From: Culex pipiens pallens
Lineage: Eukaryota > Arthropoda > Insecta > Diptera > Culicidae
Reading direction: 5' to 3'
NCBI RefSeq assembly: GCF_016801865.2
Contig: NC_068939.1
Location: forward strand, 156,494,240 to 156,558,239
Length of the DNA: 64,000 nucleotides
Shown here piece by piece: positions 1 through 10,600 of this stretch. A program made the translations under genes and the position numbers. Within the stretch, counting starts at the first letter, position 1. Each line of letters opens with the position of its first letter. The notes under the pieces are model-generated. The model saw nothing but the letters and a program-made list of their open reading frames with translations. It searched no databases and had not been told where the DNA came from.

Positions 1-329
1 GCAACCATAAATCAAATGCCAGTGCTCTCTCTGGATTACTCTGTGGCTTTACTATCCAATTTAGCGATTGAAAAAAAAATATTGCAAATTTCAATCGAAC
101 AGATTTTTTTCAGTGTCGTTCAGTGGGTGCAAGTATCTGCTGTCACTGAAATGAACTCAACCGCCCCGGGGAGAAAACGAGTTCACTCACGCCAACGTGT
201 TTGCAAACAAATCGGGGAGGCAAAACGCTTGCTTGCGGCGCGTTGTTTTTGTGGTTCGGCACAGAAATTTCGATAGATTGTGTAATTTCCGTAGTTTCGG
301 GAATATTCTGAGTGTTTAATGTATTAAAA
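1..329 (+). promoter_or_regulatory. Upstream region and 5' leader of Xpc
   Basis: Non-coding stretch before the Xpc start codon. It is AT-rich to about 120 and more GC-rich from 165 to 260. No TATA box or clear initiator could be fixed, so the transcription start is unknown. A GTG in frame at 312 has no merit as a start because an ATG follows at 330. Confidence 0.4.
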
Positions 330-3300
330 ATGAGCGACAATTTTATGAGCGACAGCGAGGCGGAGGAGGATGCGGATTTTTCCGCGAGCGAGGACGAATG
401 GCTGCCGGGGAAGGAGAAAGGAGCGAAAACTTCCGGTGTTGCTAAATCCGATTCGGAGGATGAGTCCGGCTCGGACGCCAGCAACAAAAGTGAGCAGCTT
501 GTGAAGAGTAACTCTAAGAGGGGATTGAAATCGAGTGGCGCCAGGTAAGGGGGCGCCAAACCGGTTTGGCCTTGAACGAGACATTTTCTACCTGAAAGGG
601 GTTCGTAGAATTAAATCGAGGGTATTTTGTTTGTAGGAATCAACGTGCCGCACCGAAATCGAAGCTTTCAGCTGAAGAACGAACACGGCTTTACGAGAAG
701 TATCGTTCGAGTCCATCCACTTCGGCAAAACCTGCAAAAGTTCAAGATTCGGATAGCGACAGCGGCGACGAACATCTCGTAAACGCGGATCAGCTGGATT
801 TGAACTCGGACTTTTTCACGGAAGCTCCGGCCAAAGCTAGCGCGGAAAATGCTCCCCGTTTCGATTGTGACGCGGGAATGCGCCTGTCCGATTCCGATTC
901 CGATGAATCGGCGGATGACGACCAGAAGTCGGCGGAAGAGATCGAACAGGCCAAGCGCGATGCCAACAAAAAGCTCATCGCCAAAATCAACAAGGACTCG
1001 CAGGGCTTCGTCAACTTTGATGGTTTGACCGAGTTCAACCGGAAGATCGAGCAGGCCAAAGCGAAGCTCGCCGCCACGAAAGAGGTTCCGAGCGAGGCTC
1101 CGTCGGGTGTGAGCGACCTGCTGGCCATGGGCGAGCAGAAAGCGGAGTCCTCGAAAGGGAAATCGAAGGCGCGAAGCGCGCGGAAGAAGGACGACTCCGA
1201 CGATGACGACTGGGAGGACGTTGAGGACAAGGAGGAGAGGCGTCCGCAGGGCGATGTTGAGATTACGGTGGATGTTGGACCGTCTGAGGTCAAGAAGAAG
1301 AAACGTTGCAACGAATTCGACGTGGAAGCATGCATCAAGCGGATCGTTAATCGGGATCGGCGAGAAAATCAGCTCGTTCTGCACAAGGTCAACGTCCTGA
1401 TGGCCATACTGCCCCTGATCGCATAAATGTCCCATATGCATTTTCATCGATTTCGAGTTTTTGATGCAGTTTGGTTCAAAATCGTGTGCTCTTTCAAAAG
1501 AGCTTATAATATCCAGTACTTTGTTCTAGAAATCAGGAGGAAATCCAGTTTTTTTCGCGAAAACTTAACACGTAGCCTTATGTATGGGACAAACTTTAAA
1601 TGCGTTTTTCTCAGCTTGCTGTTTTTGCATATGGGACATTTATGCAAACATGGGCAGCATAGGTCAGGGCAATTACATCAACACTTCGCTCAACAGCACC
1701 AAGCTGCTCTCGATCGCGCTGTCGCTAATCCCGTCGCAAAAGTGCTATCCCAAAGATCGGACCAGCATCGAGTACTTTGAGCAGATCACCAAATACTTCC
1801 GCCAAATCGTCGACCTGAAAGATAAGCGCATGTTTCACCGGTATCGCAAGGTCCCGGACCTGGAAACCGCCCTACGGCTGCAAATGCTAACGAAGACCGC
1901 TAATTGTCGAAGAGATTACGTTCTCATATTCATTATTCTTCTGCGAGCAATCGGCGTGCAGTGCCGCCTGGTTATTTCGCTGGTTGTAGCGCCGAAAAAA
2001 GTTCCCCAGAGCGAAGTGGGTTCGTCGCCGCCGGCCAAGGGAGGCAAGAAAAAGGAGCCGGAAGTAAAAGCTGGCACCAGCAAGACCGTCAAGGCAGACC
2101 ATGACTACGAGAGTGGTGGAAGTAAAAGCAGCAAGAGAAAGCCGGCGAAATCAACCCTGAAGATACCGCAGCTGGACGGCAACGACGACATGGCGGCGGT
2201 TCCCGCGAAGAAGGCGAAATCGAAGCCTGCGAAGGAAGTGCAGCCGGGAAGTTCCAAGGAGAGTTCCTCGAAGGTAAAACTACAGGAAATTTGCATGTTT
2301 TCACCGCGGAAGACTCGCAAACAGCGCCAGGAGCAAAACGGTAGTGACTCTACGAGTCCCAAGAAGCCGAAGCTGGCGCAGAACCCACCGAAGGCGTCGT
2401 CCTCCGCTTCGTCTTCAACGATTTTGATTCGGAAGGACTACAAAGCAAAGGTTGAGCCGGCGAAGGAGGTCAAACCAGTGAAGGAAACTAAACCGGCAAA
2501 AAAATCTGAACCTAAACCAGCTGACAAAATGTCTCGAAATAACAAAGAAGAATCTCCACCTGTAAAGAAGGTGGAAAAGCGTAAAAAAGCTGAACAGCCA
2601 AAACCTTCCAAAGCATCACCGATCGTAGTCAAGGTCGAATACGTGGACAAGCGTCTCAAACGACTCGATCGCCGCATCTTGTCCACGGACGACGAAGGCG
2701 GCCACAAGGACCAAAAGCCATCGCCCAAGTCCGGCGGTGCCAACGTCTGGATCGAAGCCTTCGCCGAAGAGGAAGAGCAGTGGATCCCAATCGACGCCGT
2801 CAGCGGAAAGGTCCACGCCCTGGAGCACATCGTAAAGCAAGCCTCCTCCCCGCTGGTCTACATCCTTGCCTGGAACAACGACGGCACCATCAAAGACGTC
2901 TCGACACGCTACTGCGCCAACTACGTCACCAGCACCAAAAAACTTCGCATCGAACACGAATGGCTCGACGAAGCCTTAGCCAAATTCAAAGGCAAACCAA
3001 CGGCCCGAGACATCGAGGAAGATCGTGCCCTCAACCGAGCCCTACTCGAACAACCCCTCCCGAAATCCATCGGCGAGTTCAAAAACCACCCGCTCTACGC
3101 CCTCAAACGGCACCTCCTCAAATTCGAAGCAATCTACCCACCGGACGCCCCCACCCTCGGCTTCATCCGCGAGGAACCCGTCTACGCGCGGGAATGCGTC
3201 CAAACGCTACACTCGCGCGAACTCTGGCTCAAGCAAGCCCGCACCGTAAAGCTGTTCGAAAGTGCGTACAAAGTGGTCAACGCACGGCCCAAGTACGATC

Positions 3301-6300
3301 GGGCCGCCGGGCAGATGTTGCCGGCGCAGCCGCTCGAACTGTTTGGGCTGTGGCAAACGCAGGACTACGAGCCGCCGACGGCGGAGGACGGGATCGTGCC
3401 GCGCAACGCGTACGGCAACGTGGAGCTGTTCAAGGCGTGCATGCTGCCCAAGAAGACGGTGCATCTGCAGTGTAAGTTTTGTCTTGGGTTTTCGTAAAGT
3501 AGGGGCAGGGGGGGCAGAATGGTCCGCCTGAGTAAAATGTACCGAAAATCATAGAAAAAACATACAAATTTATGAATCCAGTGTAGTAGGCTTATGCTTT
3601 GGAATGTTCTCTTCAATGTTGTTTACTTGGTTCATGAAAAAAATTTACTTAAAACTATTTTTGAGCCACCTTAAAAAAAAATGTTTTTTCGACTAACTTT
3701 CCAGGGTGCGGGGCAGAATGGACCACCCTGCGGGGCAGAATGGGCCACCTTAGAAAACAAGCCATTTCTTCTAATACAACGTTGAAGGGTGATAAGAAAT
3801 GACTTGAGGGACCTCTCCAACATAGTTTCCATGAAGTTTGACCACTTTTATAAAAATAGTAACTTAACAAAACAAACATTTTTGAAAATAGTGTAATTAT
3901 ATCGAAAAAGACACTATATTTACAAATAAGCATCAAAACCATTAAAAAATCAACTAATGTTGCATTAAACGTGATTTGTGAAGCTTCCAGGAGTGAAATA
4001 ATCCATTTAATCAAAATTTAATAACTTTTGATTGTTTTTATAAGGCAAAATAAGGGTGGTCCGTTCTGCCCCCAAGTGGATTTTAATTTAACACTTCCAC
4101 CACCAAGCCTCTAAATGATTTGAAGGTTCCGTTGTTGTTTGATTACCTTGGTAGTAACATCTAGTAACATTATAAGCATTGAAAAAAGTTTTTCAAACAA
4201 TCCAACTTTTCAGAAAGCTTATTTGAAAACCTCGAAATAAACAACATTTGCGTGGTTTTGTCAATCATTTACATTTTTGCTCATAATTCGAAAAATACAA
4301 TGAATTCAAACATCGTTTTCGATGTGGTGATGTTTTTTGACCCTTGCCTTATAGTTGGTCTAAATCCATTCTTAAGCTGAAATCCAAGGGTGGCCCATTC
4401 TGCCCCCCTGGTCCATTCTGCCCCCCCTGCCCCTATGTCGATATCTTAGCAACTAATGGTTCGATTTCCAATAAATAATGAAACATTCGTGAAATTTTCC
4501 GATCTTTTCGATAACAATATTTTGAAATAAAAATATTCAAGACTAACATTTCAGAAGGTCGTAATATTGAATATTTAGCACTTTTAAAATGTTAAAAAAA
4601 GAAAATCTTTCCCAGTTCCTGAGGGGAACACCCTTGAAGAGTCATGCGGATTCAGTGGCAATTTCATTATCAACTTAATGTTAACATGTTAAGGTTAATG
4701 TTAACATTCCATAGGTCGCCTTCCTAAGGTGTCGTGTTAAGGTCCAGTTTGTGACGATACACTACCTTCCCTTTACTAAGCAATCGAATCCAGAAGAGAA
4801 ACGATCACCAGTTGTGTTGGTCTGAGCCGGGATTTGAACCCCGATCTACCGCTTACGAGGCGGGAGCGTTACCACTAGGCTACGTGGCTCGGTTAAAATG
4901 TCAGTCTTGTTTCAACAAATGTGAAAAAATAGGTTTCGAAAAGATCGAAATTTCACGAATGTTTCATTATTTAACATCAGAAATCGGACCATTTTAGTTT
5001 GACATTAGAAAATGGTGGGGTGAGATTTAAAAACATCAATTTCCCTGTTTTTAAATCTTTGCATGGCAATATCTCAGCAACTAAGGGTCGTATCAACAAA
5101 GTTCAAAAAAGCAAAATATAGAGAATTTTCTCAGCTTTAACAAAAATATTGTTTTCAAAAGTGGGCAAACATGGGCACTAATTTAAAAAAATGAAAAACT
5201 GCGACTGTTTTCAAAAAACTTACCTAAAAATGGCTATAACTTGAAAACGGTGCACTTTATCAAAATTTGACTAAAGTACTTTTTGAATGTAAATTTAATT
5301 TTACATCGAAAAATGAAGTTGAAATTTTTTGCGATTTTCTGAAAAAAAAAACACGATTGATCAAAGAGTTATAACTCGGTCAAAGATTTTTTGCACAACC
5401 TGGAAATTTCTGAAAAGTTGGTATTTGAAGTTAAATTTAAAAAAATGTCCCCTAAAACATATATAAAAAAAGTGTTTTTTTTTTTGCAAATCAAGTTTTA
5501 GTGACAAAAAGTTTAATTAAAAAACCAAATTTGTTTTACCGTGTATATTTTTTTCAGTGTAGTCCTTATCCATACCTACAACTTTGCCGAAGACACCAAA
5601 TCGATCAAAAATTCCTCAAAAATTACAGATTTTTTAATTTTTATATATCATTTTTGTATGGGGACCATCCATAAACCACGTGGACACTTTTTTGGGAATC
5701 TACTCACTTGTGGACAATTGTCTATACAAAAAAAAACTTTTTTGCATGGATCGTGGACAACCACCAAACCCCCCCCCCCCTCTAAAGTGTCCACGTGGTT
5801 TATGGATGGTCCCATGGACAACTGCCAAATTTGGAGGGGAGAGGTGGTCGAAGACCGTGTTACGCTTCACATTTTTTTTTCGAAATTTGTGTGGAAATTT
5901 TGTTACGAGAGGGAAGGGGGTCCAAAAATCAAAATTTTTGCGTTACGTCATCAAAGAACGCTCCCTTAAAACCATAGAAATGGCTAACATTTACAAAAAA
6001 AAGTTGAAAATTCCAAAAAATCTGGTGATTATTGCACTCGATTGTAATTTGTCGATCTACCATCGAGAAATTACGACTGACTATCGAAAAAATCTCACTG
6101 AGTGTTCGAACTTGTGTTAAAAAATAAATTAAACAAAATGTCAACAATAAAACAAAATCAATTTTTTTTTAGTTTCGAACTTGAAGAAGATTTTGTCGAG
6201 ATTCAAAAAAAAACAATAATTTTAAAACAAAAAAAAGTAATTTTCAAAATTGCAAATTTTGAATATATTTTCTTAAATTGAGGAGAATTGTAATTCTAAA

Positions 6301-7319
6301 AAATACTTTATTTTTTTATTTCAAAGCCCTTAAAAATATTTTCTTTATTTTTAAAAAATTCTAAAGTTTAAAAATATTTAAATCATTGAATTTAATATTT
6401 TTAAATTTTAAGGTTTTTAATTTTTAAATGCTTGAATTTTTAAAATTGTTTTTTTTTCAATGAATTGAATATTTTGAAATTTAGGGTTTTGTTAATACAA
6501 TTTTTGATTGATTGATTGATTTTTTCGATGGTTTTGTCGATTTGTCGATGGTAGATCGGGATTTCTCGACCAAAAAATATTACGATCGAGTGCGATAATC
6601 ACCACAAAGTCTTCAAGTTAAAAAAAAAATCAAAGGCACTGGTAACAAAATATCCGAAATTCTGCATCCAAGAATCTCGAAAATTAAATAAATTTGATAG
6701 AATAAAATTGAAACATCTAAAATTATAATCGAGAAATTAATGTTTGTAAAAAAAAACTCAGAATTTTAGTAAATTACAACAGTACTTAATTAAATGTTAA
6801 TGAAATAAAAAATAACTATATTTCGGTCAATAAATGAATGAAGAAATAATACGATTCTTTCTGGAACAAAGTATATTTAAAGAAAATGTCTCAGAATTCA
6901 TGAAAAAAAAATAGATGTTTTATTTTTGAAAATCATTAAATAAGGGCTAAAAACTAGGATCCTACGACGATAGTGCTTTCTCTCCATAACATCCATTTTT
7001 CTTTTCTTCTCTCCCCCCCTCAACAGTGCCCGGCTTAAATCGGATCTGCAAGAAGCTGCGCATCGACTGCGCCCAGGCCGTCACGGGCTTCGACTTTCAC
7101 GGCGGCAGCAGCCACCCCGTGTACGACGGGTTTGTCGTGTGCGAAGAGTTTCGCGATCTCGTCGTTGACGCCTGGCACGAGGAGCAAATCCAGGAGGAGA
7201 AGCGCGAACAGGAAAAGTACGAAAAACGCGTCTACGGAAACTGGAAGAAGCTCATCAAGGGGCTGCTGATTCGGCGCCGGCTTCAAAACAAGTACAACTT
7301 TGATAACCTGACCGGTTGA
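330..7319 (+). CDS. Xpc: Xpc: XPC/Rad4-family DNA damage recognition protein, coding exon interrupted by a MITE
   Basis: Nucleotide excision repair protein of the nucleus; the family binds distorted DNA and recruits TFIIH. Exons: 330-544, 637-1408, then after a MITE 1662-3471, and 7027-7319. Splice sites are CCAG/GTAAGG at 545, TTGTAG at 636, GTAAGT at 3472 and CAACAG at 7026. Leaving out the MITE and one target duplication gives 3090 nt, 1029 aa. Residues 1-330 are acidic with Asp/Ser tracts. The Rad4 transglutaminase-like fold spans about 330-440, with an RDYVLIF motif near 414. A Lys/Pro/Ser-rich insert fills about 441-676, where other family members also vary, and the fold then resumes. 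BHD1 begins at NHPLYALKRHL near 804, and BHD2/BHD3 follow, including LPGLNRI and GFDFHGG as in human XPC. As assembled, the frame runs into TAA at 1424-1426, giving a 334-residue product without the DNA-binding half. ATG 330 is the first in-frame ATG. Family assignment is firm; function of this allele is in doubt. Confidence 0.93.
1409..1657 (+). mobile_element. MITE family A, copy 1, inside the Xpc coding exon
   Basis: A 249-bp element with terminal inverted repeats of about 32 bp, starting CTGCCC and containing GCATAAATGTCCCATATGCA. It is flanked by the 4-bp duplication CATA (1405-1408 and 1658-1661). Two more copies are at 15570-15817 and 62221-62467. It has no coding capacity. It brings an in-frame TAA, and with the duplication adds 253 bp, so it also shifts the frame. 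The superfamily is not certain; 4-bp duplications are known for several DNA transposon groups. Confidence 0.9.
3502..4433. mobile_element. Non-autonomous DNA element with GGGGCAGG termini, TA duplication
   Basis: The ends are inverted copies of GGGGCAGGGGGGGCAGAATGG, give or take a base, flanked by TA at 3500-3501 and 4434-4435. The motif GGGGCAGAATGG with a following CCACC recurs near both ends in sub-terminal repeats. The inside is AT-rich with no ORF of interest. The TA duplication suggests a Tc1/mariner-type mobiliser, which is inference. Confidence 0.75.
4436..4997. repeat. Older foldback repeat that received a SINE
   Basis: Inverted arms at about 4436-4515 and 4935-4997 share the AAACATTCGTGAAAT / ATTTCACGAATGTTT segment. 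A related single copy lies at 51720-51835. The loop holds the tRNA-derived SINE described separately. No coding content. Confidence 0.55.
4590..4895 (-). mobile_element. tRNA-derived SINE, about 300 bp, tRNA-Thr(CGT)-like head
   Basis: On the minus strand the 5' end at 4895 is tRNA-like: A box TAGCCTAGTGGTAACG, anticodon loop CTCGTAA (CGT, Thr), B box GGGTTCAAATCCC with small changes, and an acceptor stem with one mismatch. A tRNA-unrelated body of about 220 bp follows and ends A/T-rich. Head plus body is the layout of a polymerase III SINE, so this is not called as a tRNA gene. Confidence 0.7.
5040..5640. repeat. Interspersed repeat family R1, copy
   Basis: About 600 bp that recurs at 14760-15545, 39235-39813, 39890-40404 and 50960-51720 in both orientations. 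Shared words include CACCAAATCGATC, ATGGCTATAACTTGAAAACGG and CACTAAAACTTGATT. It has no ORF that is conserved between copies. It is probably the remains of a non-autonomous DNA element. Confidence 0.6.
5661..5813. mobile_element. 153-bp MITE with GGGACCATCC termini
   Basis: The terminal inverted repeats of about 28 bp begin GGGACCATCCATAAACCACG. ATG directly flanks both ends and may be a 3-bp target duplication. The loop has a run of C. A related end, without its partner arm, is at 10781-10815. Confidence 0.75.
6023..6604. repeat. Foldback element, AT-rich core
   Basis: The inverted ends TGGTGATTATTGCACTCGA (6023) and its counterpart ending at 6604 are followed by a second inverted stretch around CGATCTACCATCGAGAAAT. 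The core is over 80 percent A+T by eye and non-coding. Confidence 0.5.
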
Positions 7320-7360
7320 AAGGCCGTGGGTTTGGGGGTTGCGTTGTCATCTTGTTGAGC

Positions 7361-7366
7361 AATAAA
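7361..7366 (+). terminator. Poly(A) signal of Xpc
   Basis: AATAAA 42 bp after the Xpc stop codon. Cleavage is expected about 15-30 bp further, which reaches the Megator poly(A) signal on the other strand. Confidence 0.75.
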
Positions 7367-7387
7367 CATTCTGTCGAATTCAATGAT

Positions 7388-7393
7388 TTTATT
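7388..7393 (-). terminator. Likely poly(A) signal of Megator
   Basis: TTTATT on + (AATAAA on -), about 280 bp past the Megator stop and 22 bp from the Xpc signal. The two genes share one compact convergent 3' region. The 7394-7670 stretch is then Megator 3' UTR and holds nothing else that I see. Confidence 0.6.
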
Positions 7394-7670
7394 TTTGCAT
7401 TATTTCATGTAACGAAATTTCCCCTTTTTTAAAGTGATGTCTATTCGGCGTGGGGAAATTGAAAGCCCAAGTATGCAGAACTAGCATAGCAATTGTAATC
7501 ATGTAATAATGTCTTAGAAGTTAAGAATCTTGAATTGATCTGAGATCAACCGAAGTAATTTTTACAACTAACGCGGTTCAAGCGTGTCTACCAACTAAAA
7601 CTGACTGTTGCGGTCAATGAACGTGTGTGCGGAATGACGAGTTTCCTTGGAACAAACTACCTTACACTGC

Positions 7671-10600
7671 TTACTGCCGATAGGGTCGGCCCCGTTGTTT
7701 GGCCGAGCGCGTGGCTCGTCGCATCGGTGGGCTGCCCATACCGTACGGACTACGTTGCTGCTGCTGCTGCTGGGGAGAGGCCGGACTGTAGCCCTGCCGG
7801 TTGGGACTTCCCAGCGGAGATCGCTGCTGAGCGTAGTGATGTTGGGACGCTGCCTGGTGCTGCTGCTGGGCGATCGAAGGACCGGCACGGTTAAGAGCTG
7901 CGAGAAGGTTAGGTTTTAATTTTGGGAGATGGTACTCAAGGATCAGGATACTTACGTCGTCCCTCTGTCCAGGTCATGCTGCGGGTTGCACCGGCGCCTC
8001 GCTTGCCGAAGGGACGTCCTCGCCGGGTGGCGGTTGTGCCGTGTCGCGGAACCGATCGTGATCTCAAGTTGCTGCTAGGCGTTTGCAGCACTTCGGCTTC
8101 GCTGCCCTCCTCCATCTGGAAAGATTGAAACATCATGTAATCTCCCCTCGAATCGGTCACCTCTACAACGGTAAATACGCACCGGTGCGGCCTGCGACGG
8201 GCCAGGTTTTTCACCTTCGGACGTGACCCCATCCCCGGATTCCTCCTCATCGCCAGCGGTCTCCGTGCTTTGGTTATTGCGTTCCTCCTCCATGTCAATG
8301 TCCAGATCGTCATCATCATCATCGTCGTCCATGCCGGCGTCCTTCTCCGTGTAGCCCGCAGCGGTCGCCTCCGATGAACCACCCGGCTGATCCTCCTCGA
8401 CCCGTTCAGCCGTCGTCGTAGACTCGGTTATACCATACTCATCATCGTCATCTAAAAATAATAATCTCTTCATTAACACCTCTCTCCCCTTAACCCAACC
8501 CCCAATCTCACCTTCAGCGGCCGACACCGTAACCTCAGGAACCTGACCCTCGCCCTCCTCGCAGCTAGCCCTCAGATTGCTCCCCGAAGGCCCCGCCTCG
8601 TCATCCGCCGTACCGACCTCTTCCTGGGCGGCCACCGACACGGAACTTCCGCTCGGAGCCAACTGTTCGGCCTGTTCTGCCTCGTTACTGCTGCTGCTGC
8701 CATGAATAACGGCCCGCTCGTGCTCGTTCGGCGATGTCTGCTGGGGTGTGTTCGGGACGCTGCGTCCGCTGGGGCCACTGTCCAGCTGGGACAGATCCAT
8801 CCGGGTATCGTCGATACCCTCCGGGATGAGCTGCTGGGCGACGACACTTGCGGAGGCCGACGAGGGGCGCGCCTCGGTGAAGGTGAACCGCGCGTTCGGG
8901 ACTTGGGGGTGGGGCGAGCTGACCACCTCGCTGAAACTGGACGTTTAGAAGTTGGTATTGATTAAGGTCTTTCACCATGATTGTTGCAAGTGGTCGTTTG
9001 ATTTCGATCGATATATTTTTCTGACCTGACTTAAAAACCATAAAAATAAAAATAAAAGTGCTAAAATCTATCAAAAAAAAAAAAATATTTGCTTACATTT
9101 TCAATGCCGCAGGATTTGAACCTGCGACCTATGGATTGTGAGTCTAGAGCGTGGTCCGATTGATCCACACAGGCGGGACTTTGTAAAAGATTTTGAATGC
9201 ACAATTGAAAAAAAATCTAATAAAATAATAATCTATAAAACAGGGTGACCACTCAAATTCCCGGCTTTTCCATAATAAATAGGCATTTCTTATCTAAATA
9301 ATGATTTCAAACAAAAAAACTCTTTATATAAAAAAAGTTAATATCAACCATCGAAAAAAATCTAAACAAATAAAAAAATCAAACTTTTTACAATTTTCGT
9401 AAAAAAGAAACTCAACAACAAACTCCTGAAAAATACTTTGAAAATGAAAGCACTCATTATTTTGATTCAGAGTAGAAACATAAACAAATAATAGCATTTG
9501 AAAAATAACTAAAAGCCAAAAAATACTTATAATTTAAATTGTAATTTTTAAAAATGGAAAACGTATAGTTTTTGATACTTCATTTCAACTCGAAATGGCA
9601 AAAAGTTGAAGATAATTGAAAATGTATAACATTTTATTCTTTATTTTACTATATTTAAAATCATAGAACGCTTAAAACATGATTACATGATTTCAAAGAA
9701 TTTAGAAAAATATCTAGGAATTCGTTAAAACAAACTTTCTTGAGTTCCCTTCAAAATATTGTAAATTTTGATTTGGTTTATCCAGTTGTCAGTATTTAAC
9801 TGTTTAATTTTTTCAATGAAAAATTCAGTTTAATAAGATTCCATGTATTACAACTTACTTTATGCGAAATGTTTGAAGAGAAAAACTCTTTTAATACGTA
9901 TTCGCAATAATGCAAATCTCGAAGGTTTTTTTTAATGTTTCCTTCTCTTGCCAAATCCATTGTTAGAAAATCAAATTACATCTAAATGAATTATAGTGTA
10001 AACCATAGTTGAAAGGAACTCCAAAACTCTATTAGGTTATACGAAACACGAAATTTTTAAATTGATTATTTACTAATAAACACTAATTGAAATTGTATTC
10101 GCGATAATTTGACTCATTTTTTTCTTTTTCTTTTTTTTTCATATTACAAAACGTAATAAAGTTTTTCAATTTTTTCATTCAGAACGAACAACGATTGGAT
10201 TTTATTCGATATTTAAGTTTTCCAAAAACTGGAAATCTAGCTAGTAATTTACCCATACTTACAAAAAAAAAGATCAAGAGAAACCTTTGAAAAAAATATT
10301 TAAAGTGGCTTAATGAATATTTTCCACCAAAAAAACCATTGCCGAACTCTAGTTGGAATCTTTTTTATAAATATTCAATCAATATTGAAACAGAATCATA
10401 ACTTTACGCTGGCCATAATCGTTAAAATTAGGTTCTATTTTTCTTTTAGTTTTTAATTAACTTTGTTGTTGTTTTTAGTTAAGTTTGTTTGATAAATAGA
10501 TCTTGAACAAAAATTAGTAAAAATCTGTTGATTCATAAAAAAATATTATGAAAATCTGTGTTAAATGCATTTAATATTTATTAAGATTTTTAATGTCTCA

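Larger units (their letters stand above)
3472..7026 (+). other. Xpc last intron, 3.6 kb, filled with repeats
   Basis: The donor is GTAAGT at 3472 and the acceptor is a pyrimidine-rich run ending CAACAG at 7026. Joining the flanks restores the VHLQLPGLNRIC segment of BHD3, which fixes both sites. The intron contains a 0.93-kb inverted-repeat element, a SINE within an older foldback, an interspersed repeat, a 153-bp MITE and a 0.58-kb foldback. The part from 6605 to 7000 is AT-rich with nothing recognisable. Confidence 0.9.

Noticed and set aside
312..329. GTG start for Xpc
   Set aside because: Nuclear genes of insects do not normally start at GTG, and an ATG lies 18 bp on.
4811..4895. tRNA-Thr(CGT)-like sequence
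   Set aside because: Acceptor mismatch and a SINE body attached downstream on the minus strand.
5040..5640. Possible viral or retroviral insertion
   Set aside because: Repeated in both orientations across the window and without any conserved frame; it is an interspersed repeat. No viral protein similarity was recognised anywhere in the window.
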